A stretch of 11,527 bases of DNA, taken from assembly GCA_013813615.1 (NCBI GenBank), contig JACCRJ010000109.1, positions 1-11,527 of the forward strand, given 5' to 3'. How positions within the stretch are numbered: the first letter of the stretch is position 1; the number at the start of each line of letters is the position of its first letter. Positions 7,252 through 11,527 of this stretch are shown here, in pieces. The notes beneath the pieces are model-generated. The model did no database searches and had not been told where the DNA came from. It saw only the letters and a list, made by a program, of their open reading frames with translations. This DNA comes from Lautropia sp. Its GTDB lineage: Bacteria; Pseudomonadota; Gammaproteobacteria; Burkholderiales; Burkholderiaceae_E. A program made the position numbers and the translations under genes.

Positions 7252-7267
7252 GGCTGGACCCACAATC

Positions 7268-7273
7268 GAGGAG
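7268..7273 (+). promoter_or_regulatory. Strong dctP ribosome binding site
   Basis: GAGGAG lies 6 nt before ATG 7280. It is the strongest Shine-Dalgarno match in the TRAP unit, which fits the high expression usually needed for a periplasmic binding protein. Confidence 0.7.
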
Positions 7274-7279
7274 ACGAGC

Positions 7280-8281
7280 ATGTTGAAGAGAAGTTTCTGC
7301 CGCATCACTCTGGCGGCCGCCGTGGCTGCCATGTCCGCTGTACCGGGCCTTGCGTCCGCGCAGGAGGCGGTCACGCTGCACGGCGCCTCCCAGTTCAACG
7401 ACGACCATGCCTTCACCAAGACGTTGGCGAAGTTCGCGGAGCTGGTGAAGCAGTACTACGGCAAGCCGGTCAACTTCGTGCTGCACAAGAACAGCGAACT
7501 CGGCCTGGAGAAGCAGTACTTCGAATACATGGCCCAGGGCAAGGCGGTCGATTTCGCCGTCGTCTCGCCGGCGCACATGTCGACGTTCTCGAAGGCCGCG
7601 CCGTTCATCGATGCGCCGTTCCTGTTCCGCGACCTCGACCACTGGAACAAGGTGCTCGATGCCGACACCTTCAAGCCGATCGCCGACGAAGTGGCGAAGC
7701 GGGCGGACGTGATGCTGATCGGCTATGCCGGCGGTGGCGTGCGTAACATCTTCTCCAACAAGCCCGGTTCGAATCTGAACGACATCAAGGGCCTGAAGGT
7801 GAGGGTGCAGGGTGCGCCGATCTGGAGCCGGACGTTCACCGCTGTCGGCATGGCGCCGACCGTCATCGCATACAACGAGGTCTACAACGCGATTCAGAAC
7901 GGCGTCATCGCCGCCGGCGAGAACGAGGCTGCCGGCGTCGAGCAGATGAAGTTCAACGAGGTCGCGCCGAACCTGCTGATGACCCAGCATGCCATCACGA
8001 TCCGGCCGCTGTGCTTCTCCGGGAGAACGTTCAAGGGCCTTCCGCCGGATCTGCAGGCCGCTATCGTCAAGGCCGGCAAGGAAGCGGGCGCCTATGGGCG
8101 CCAGATCGAATCGAGCGAGGATGGGCAGAAGCTTGATGCGATGGAGAAGGCCGGCAAGCTCAAGCGGATCGCCTTCACCGACCGCGACCAGATGAAGAAG
8201 CTGGTCGATCCGGTCATCGCCGCCTACGCCAAGGAGATCGGCGCCGACGAGATCTTCGCCAAGCTCAACGCCCTGAAGTAG
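7280..8281 (+). CDS. dctP: TRAP transporter periplasmic solute-binding protein (DctP family)
   Basis: This 333-residue secreted binding protein captures the substrate in the periplasm and delivers it to the DctQM permease. Residues 1-27 form a classical Sec signal peptide: a KR start, a hydrophobic stretch, and an A-S-A site with cleavage after A27. The mature part shows DctP features. HKNSELGLEKQYFEYMAQG (69-87) resembles the family's early lobe, AGGGVRN (150-156) follows, and GLKVRVQGAP (171-180) holds R175 at the conserved substrate-carboxylate arginine position. NEVYNAIQNGVIAAGENE (199-216) matches the late lobe signature. It is 86 bp downstream of gntR and 95 bp upstream of dctQ. The substrate cannot be read from sequence. 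A monocarboxylate or hydroxyacid is plausible given the family and the adjacent valine pathway, but that is inference. Confidence 0.93.
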   Translation: MLKRSFCRITLAAAVAAMSAVPGLASAQEAVTLHGASQFNDDHAFTKTLAKFAELVKQYYGKPVNFVLHKNSELGLEKQYFEYMAQGKAVDFAVVSPAHMSTFSKAAPFIDAPFLFRDLDHWNKVLDADTFKPIADEVAKRADVMLIGYAGGGVRNIFSNKPGSNLNDIKGLKVRVQGAPIWSRTFTAVGMAPTVIAYNEVYNAIQNGVIAAGENEAAGVEQMKFNEVAPNLLMTQHAITIRPLCFSGRTFKGLPPDLQAAIVKAGKEAGAYGRQIESSEDGQKLDAMEKAGKLKRIAFTDRDQMKKLVDPVIAAYAKEIGADEIFAKLNALK

Positions 8282-8296
8282 CGTCAAGCTGCAGTC

Positions 8297-8326
8297 GCCG
8301 GTGGCCTGCTTCGGCAGGCTGCCGGC
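8297..8326 (+). other. 13-bp intercistronic hairpin capped by a UUCG tetraloop
   Basis: The left arm 8297-8309 pairs with the right arm 8314-8326 around TTCG (8310-8313), closed by a C-G pair. This is the very stable C(UUCG)G loop. The stem has 11 Watson-Crick pairs and two adjacent G-U wobbles, and starts 15 nt after the dctP stop. No T run follows, so it is not a standard terminator. It more likely protects the dctP message from 3' exonucleases or lowers dctQM output relative to dctP, as is common for binding-protein operons. Confidence 0.65.
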
Positions 8327-8376
8327 TCCAGTCCGCCATCAATGCCCAACTCCCAACAACCCATGGCGGAGCGCCG

Positions 8377-8892
8377 ATGAGCGCAAGCGCTGATACGAGA
8401 GCAACCAGCGGCTGGCGCCGCTTCACCGCCGGCTTCGCGCGCCTCCTGGACTGGTTGCTGATCGCCACCGTCATGATCCTGATAGTCCCCGTTTCCATGC
8501 AGATCTTCTCGCGGTACACGGATCTGATTCCTCCCTACATCTGGACCGAGGAACTTGCGCGATTCTTGTTCATCTGGATGATCATGCTTGGGGCGATGAT
8601 CGGGGTGCGCGAGGGCTCGCACTTCGACGTCGACATCTGGCCGCGCCTGGGTGCGAAGGCCGATGCGGTGCTCAAGATGATCGCCAACCTCTGCACGCTC
8701 GTGTTCGCCCTGGTGTTCGTCTGGTCAGGCTACGAGTTCACCGCGTTTTCCATTTACCGGATCTCGGAGCTTGCCGAATTGCCCTTGTGGGTCATCCACA
8801 TGGCCTGGCCGCTCACCGGTATCGCCTGGATCGTCTTCCTCGGCGAGAAGTTCGTCGACAACCTCCGCATTCTTTCCAGCAGACAACCATGA
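8377..8892 (+). CDS. dctQ: TRAP transporter small permease subunit (DctQ family)
   Basis: This 171-residue integral membrane protein pairs with DctM. It has four predicted membrane helices, about 22-44, 59-77, 98-119 and 134-156. The conserved DctQ segment WTEELARFLFIWMIMLGA (56-73) precedes a short loop, VREGSHFDVDIWPRLGAKA (77-95), with the characteristic H-x-D-V-D motif. The ATG at 8377 has a GGCGGAG-type ribosome binding site a few bases upstream. The gene ends in an ATGA overlap with dctM, so the two permease subunits are translationally coupled, which fits their one-to-one assembly. DctQ proteins diverge strongly in sequence, but topology, motif and position make the call secure. Confidence 0.92.
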   Translation: MSASADTRATSGWRRFTAGFARLLDWLLIATVMILIVPVSMQIFSRYTDLIPPYIWTEELARFLFIWMIMLGAMIGVREGSHFDVDIWPRLGAKADAVLKMIANLCTLVFALVFVWSGYEFTAFSIYRISELAELPLWVIHMAWPLTGIAWIVFLGEKFVDNLRILSSRQP

Positions 8893-10208
8893 TCGGCGCC
8901 GTCCTCTCGCCTTCGGTGGCGAGCCTGATCCTGTTCGCCGTCTTTTTCGGGCTGATGGCGCTGCGGGTTCCCGTCGCCTTCGCCCTCGGCCTCGCCTGCC
9001 TGCCGATCCTGCTGATCGAGCCGCGGCTGTCGGCCATGGCGTTGATGAGCGAAACCTTCAACGCCTACAACTCTTTCATCCTGCTGGCGGTCCCGTTCTT
9101 CCTCCTGACGGCCAACCTGATGAACGTCGGCGGGATCACCGAGCGCCTGCTGACGCTGTCGAGGACGATGGTCGGTCACTTCCCGGGCGGTCTGGCGCAG
9201 ATCAACGTGGTGCTTTCGCTGTTCTTCGCAGGCATCTCCGGCTCGTCCACCGCCGACGCCGCCAGCCAGTCCAAGATCTTCATCGAGGCGCAACGCCGCG
9301 AGGGTTACCACGACAGTTTCTCGGTGGCGATCACCGCCGTGTCGTCGGTTCTGGCGGTCATCATCCCGCCGTCGATCCTGATGATCATCTGGGGCGGCGT
9401 GCTGTCGGTATCGATCGGCGCGTTGTTCCTGGCCGGCATCCTGCCCGGCCTGCTGCTGGTGGTGGTGCAGATGGCCACCGTCCACGTGTATGCCAAGAGC
9501 CGGAACTACCCGACCTATCCGCGCGCGACCTGGATGGAGTTCCTGAAGTCGGCGGCGGTGTCGATACCGGCGCTGATGACGCCGGTGATCATCATCGGCG
9601 GCAAGATCTTCGGCTGGTTCACCGCGACCGAGTCCGCGGCCATCGCAGTGCTCTACGCGGCCGCACTGTCGATCTTCGTGTACCGGGAGATCGATCTGAA
9701 GGGCCTGCTGAGCGCCTTCTCCGATACCGGCCGCTTTGCCGCCATCGCCCTGTTCTGCGTCGGCACCGCCAGCGCCTTCGGCTGGCTGATGGCGTACTAC
9801 CAGATTCCGATGGCCCTGCTCAAGGGGGTCAGCGCCTGGGGCATGGGCCCGGTTGGTACCGCCTTCTTCATCGCCTTCGTCTTTTTGGTGGTCGGCTGCT
9901 TCCTCGACGCGATACCGGCAATCATCATCGTCGGCACCATCCTGCAGCCGATCGCTTTCGCAGCCAACCTCGACCCGGTGCATTTCGCGATGATCGGCAT
10001 CGTGTCCCTGGCCTTCGGTCTGGTGACGCCGCCCTATGGGCTATGCCTGATGATCTGCTGCTCGATTGCGGGGATGCGGCTGAGCGAGGTGATCAAGGAC
10101 GTCATACTGATGCTGCTGCCGATGATCGGCGTGCTGTGCCTGGTCATCGTCTGGCCACAGCTGGTCCTCTTCATCCCGAACCTGATCTCCCCGGAATTCC
10201 TCAAGTAG
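8889..10208 (+). CDS. dctM: TRAP transporter large permease subunit (DctM family)
   Basis: This 439-residue membrane protein with about 12 helices forms the transport channel. It imports the substrate delivered by DctP using the Na+ (or H+) gradient. Family landmarks are clear. ALRVPVAFALGLA (24-36) is near the N terminus, followed by NAYNSFILLAVPFFLL (58-73). GISGSSTADAAS (115-126) and IIPPSILMIIWG (158-169) are Na+/substrate-site regions. GCFLDAIPAIIIV (336-348) and GLVTPPYGLCL (377-387) complete the second repeat. I start it at ATG 8889 (MIGAVLSPSV), overlapping dctQ as ATGA. A longer in-frame reading from 8787 adds 34 charged residues from inside dctQ and is rejected. The length is typical of the family (about 425-440). 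No strong terminator follows within 80 bp. Confidence 0.94.
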   Translation: MIGAVLSPSVASLILFAVFFGLMALRVPVAFALGLACLPILLIEPRLSAMALMSETFNAYNSFILLAVPFFLLTANLMNVGGITERLLTLSRTMVGHFPGGLAQINVVLSLFFAGISGSSTADAASQSKIFIEAQRREGYHDSFSVAITAVSSVLAVIIPPSILMIIWGGVLSVSIGALFLAGILPGLLLVVVQMATVHVYAKSRNYPTYPRATWMEFLKSAAVSIPALMTPVIIIGGKIFGWFTATESAAIAVLYAAALSIFVYREIDLKGLLSAFSDTGRFAAIALFCVGTASAFGWLMAYYQIPMALLKGVSAWGMGPVGTAFFIAFVFLVVGCFLDAIPAIIIVGTILQPIAFAANLDPVHFAMIGIVSLAFGLVTPPYGLCLMICCSIAGMRLSEVIKDVILMLLPMIGVLCLVIVWPQLVLFIPNLISPEFLK

Positions 10209-10289
10209 GAGAGCAGGTCCCTCAGGCAGGCAGCGGCAGGAAGGTCCGGCGCTCCGGGTCCGGGTTCACGGCAACCACTCAGGCAATCG

Positions 10290-10310
10290 ATACGCAGTGT
10301 TACGTATTTT
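10290..10310 (+). terminator. Weak hairpin plus T run downstream of dctM
   Basis: ATACG (10290-10294) pairs with CGTAT (10303-10307) around an 8-nt loop, and TTT follows. The stem is short and AT-rich. It is the only terminator-like element between dctM and the next locus, so I list it with low confidence. Confidence 0.2.
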
Positions 10311-10760
10311 CCTCCCGGCGGCGCCCCTGTACAACATTGGGTTTCCCAAGGCGAACGAGGAGAGAAACACCCGTTGGCGAATGCTGGCCCATGAGGTGCT
10401 GGCCGGCAAGGCGATCGTGCTGCTGGTCGGCGCACTTCTGATCGGCGGGATATGGGGTGCCGAAGGGACCGAGTCGCTGAGCAAGTTCTACGGCGACCTG
10501 TTCAAGGGTCTGCTGTCGCTGTTCCTGCTCGGCATGGCATTTTGACCGCGTCGCGTTTCGATGACCTGCGCCGGGCCGGGCCGTATCTGGTTGGCTTCGG
10601 CATCGTGCTGCCGATCGTCTCGGCGGCCGGCGGCGTGTTGACGGGATGGTGGCTGAGCCTGTCGCTGGGCGTGACCTTTCCGTTCAACGTGCTGGCCGGC
10701 GTGCCGCTTTATCACCGGATGGCCCTGCTGATGTACCGTGGTGGCGGGCAAGCGGGGTAA
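10297..10760 (+). pseudogene. sbtA: Relic of SbtA-type Na+-dependent bicarbonate permease
   Basis: Two frames together give the C-terminal half of an SbtA-like inner-membrane bicarbonate transporter. The first frame, recognisable from about 10369, carries AHEVLAGKAIVLLVGALLIG and FYGDLFKGLLSLFLLGM, then stops at TGA 10543-10545. The next frame continues exactly in register with TASRFDDLRRAGPYLVGFG and ends in VTFPFNVLAGVPLYHRMAL at TAA 10758-10760. One missing T in the T run at 10540-10543 explains the shift. The first five or so membrane helices of the usual 320-370-residue protein are absent. Inside the second frame, about 40 family residues are missing between WWLSLSLG and VTFPFN (near 10655-10672). 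The 5' end falls just after AGGAGA (10358-10363), where no in-frame start remains. Annotating from 10297 is conservative. Family comparison is from memory. Its product cannot be functional. Confidence 0.8.
10337..10349. promoter_or_regulatory. 13-bp palindrome TTGGGTTTCCCAA, LysR-type operator candidate
   Basis: TTGGG and CCCAA flank a TTT centre, giving perfect dyad symmetry and the T-N11-A pattern of LysR-type regulator boxes. It lies shortly before a strong Shine-Dalgarno sequence (AGGAGA, 10358-10363) and the sbtA relic. It may be the leftover control site of the former bicarbonate-transport operon. No LysR regulator gene is present in the window. Confidence 0.35.
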
Positions 10761-10770
10761 GACCGTGACC

Positions 10771-11071
10771 ATGAATCTCAACCGAACCAAGCTGGTCGTG
10801 CTCGTCTGCGAAGAAGCACTGGAAGCCATCGTCCCCCGATCTGCTCTCGACAGGCGCCAAGGGCTACACAGTGTGCGAAGCGCGTGGCCGGGGCAGCCGA
10901 GGCGTGCAGGACGGCCGCTGGCTGCTGTCGTCCAACGTGCGGGTGGAGATCCTGTGCCAGGAGGAAGTGGCGCAGCGCATCGTCGAGATGATCGTCACGA
11001 AGTACTCGGACAACTACGGCCTGGTGGTCTACATGCTCGACGTGGAGACCAGTCGAAGCAACAAATTCTGA
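10771..11071 (+). pseudogene. sbtB: SbtB/PII-like regulatory protein with a +1 frameshift
   Basis: ATG 10771 opens MNLNRTKLVVLVCEEALEAI. After V21 the reading must shift by one base to continue as PDLLSTGAKGYTVCEARGRG, SRGVQDGRWLLSSNVRVEIL and NYGLVVYMLDVETSRSNKF, ending at TGA 11069-11071. The lesion is a five-C run (10833-10837); four C would restore a 99-residue protein. The restored product has the PII ferredoxin-like fold pattern, with GAKGYT, the R-G-R-G-S-R-G loop, and a C terminus ending in KF. In sbtAB loci this nucleotide-binding protein controls bicarbonate uptake by SbtA. It begins 10 bp after the sbtA relic, as expected for an operon partner. A sequencing error in the homopolymer is possible for this lesion taken alone. 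Confidence 0.8.
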
Positions 11072-11147
11072 GCAGTACCGGTTCTGTCGGTCGCACGGCG
11101 TGCAGGCGCGCTACAGTGGGGCGGGTTGAACTTCGGAGCGAGTGCGC

Positions 11148-11527
11148 ATGGCTTGGATGTTCCTCAGTGGGCTGGTCGCGCTGATCGTGGGGGCCGAGTT
11201 GCTGGTGCGTGGTGCATCGCGGCTGGCGCTTTCGTTCGGCATTTCGCCGCTGGTCGTCGGCCTGACCATCGTCGCGTTTGGCACCAGTTCACCCGAACTG
11301 GCGGTCTCGGTCGGTGCCGCGCTGGAGGGCCGCACCGACATCGCCGTCGGCAACGTGGTCGGCAGCAACATCTTCAACGTGCTGTTCATCCTCGGCCTGT
11401 CGGCGCTGATCACGCCGCTCGTGGTCAACGCGCAGATCATCCGGCAGTAGGTGCCGATCATGATCGGCGCTTCGCTGCTGCTGCTGGCCTTTGGGCTCGA
11501 CGGTCGGCTGAGCCTGCTGGACTGTGC
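11148..11527 (+). pseudogene. CaCA-type Ca2+/Na+ exchanger interrupted by in-frame TAG (partial at right edge)
   Basis: ATG 11148, with a CGGAG site upstream, opens the N-terminal half of a YrbG-like exchanger of the Ca2+:cation antiporter family. A first helix is followed by ELLVRGASRLALSFGISPL (17-35). The alpha-1 repeat has GTSSPELAVSVGAALEG (45-61) and the signature AVGNVVGSNIFNVLF (66-80), where the ion-site glutamate E50 and N74 are kept. The frame stops at TAG 11448-11450 after residue 100, mid-protein. The same frame then continues without break as VPIMIGASLLLLAFGLDGRL, which is normal family text, to the window edge. GAG or CAG to TAG is the simplest explanation. Full-length members have about 310-350 residues. 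A shorter functional protein is unlikely because the second alpha repeat would be missing. Confidence 0.72.

Noticed and set aside
7127..8287. 386-codon open frame on the minus strand opposite dctP
   Set aside because: dctP on the plus strand has a signal peptide, family motifs and a strong ribosome site. The opposite frame shows no family features and is a shadow of GC-rich codon usage.
8754..9983. 409-codon minus-strand frame opposite dctM
   Set aside because: It is extremely rich in charged residues and His/Gln, as expected from reading hydrophobic codons backwards; dctM is the true gene.
10297..10545. A genuine short 82-residue membrane protein
   Set aside because: The sequence after its stop continues the same family in another frame, and the first 24 residues resemble no permease, so a broken sbtA is a better explanation.
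10871..11071. A separate 66-residue protein starting inside the PII-like gene
   Set aside because: It lacks the first beta strand and its start is an internal GTG; together with the upstream frame it forms one frameshifted SbtB-like gene.
11112..11117. TACAGT as a -10 element for the exchanger gene
   Set aside because: No acceptable -35 hexamer at 16-19 bp was found, so I did not list it as a promoter.
1..11527. CRISPR arrays, tRNA or rRNA genes, insertion sequences or phage genes
   Set aside because: I saw no regularly spaced repeats, no cloverleaf-type tRNA signatures, no transposase or integrase motifs and no terminal repeats near the decayed region.

Overview
The window is GC-rich DNA with proteobacterial gene families and the tight, overlapping operon style of a beta- or gammaproteobacterium. 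The families and codon usage suggest a Rhodocyclales-like betaproteobacterium, but that is an impression and not a placement. Eight genes are intact or cut only by the left window edge. The last 1.3 kb carries three genes that are all visibly broken.

Layout. Positions 1-194 hold the 3' end of a YbaL/Kef-type cation:proton antiporter on the + strand. It converges on a five-gene minus-strand operon (5856 down to 213): methylmalonate-semialdehyde dehydrogenase (mmsA), acyl-CoA dehydrogenase, enoyl-CoA hydratase, 3-hydroxyisobutyryl-CoA hydrolase and 3-hydroxyisobutyrate dehydrogenase (mmsB). Together these carry out lower valine catabolism: isobutyryl-CoA to methacrylyl-CoA, 3-hydroxyisobutyryl-CoA, 3-hydroxyisobutyrate, methylmalonate semialdehyde and then propionyl-CoA. 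The gene order resembles what I remember of Pseudomonas aeruginosa PA0743-PA0747.

A 464-bp divergent intergenic region separates this operon from a plus-strand unit: a FadR-subfamily GntR regulator (6321-7193) and a complete tripartite TRAP transporter, dctP-dctQ-dctM (7280-10208). The sequence GGCTGGACC occurs as an inverted pair in the regulator's promoter region and once more just upstream of dctP. It is therefore a candidate operator shared by the regulator and the transporter. The transporter's substrate is unknown; a small organic acid is likely from the family. A strong UUCG-capped hairpin lies between dctP and dctQ, and a terminator-like hairpin lies inside the last codons of the regulator ORF.

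From 10297 to the right edge, the sequence reads as a decayed bicarbonate-uptake locus next to a broken cation exchanger. An SbtA-type permease relic lacks its N-terminal half, has an internal in-frame deletion and has a frameshift. An SbtB/PII-like regulator is disrupted by one extra C in a C run. A CaCA-type Ca2+/Na+ exchanger is interrupted by an in-frame TAG. This cluster of lesions, beginning right after the TRAP operon, is the most unusual part of the window.
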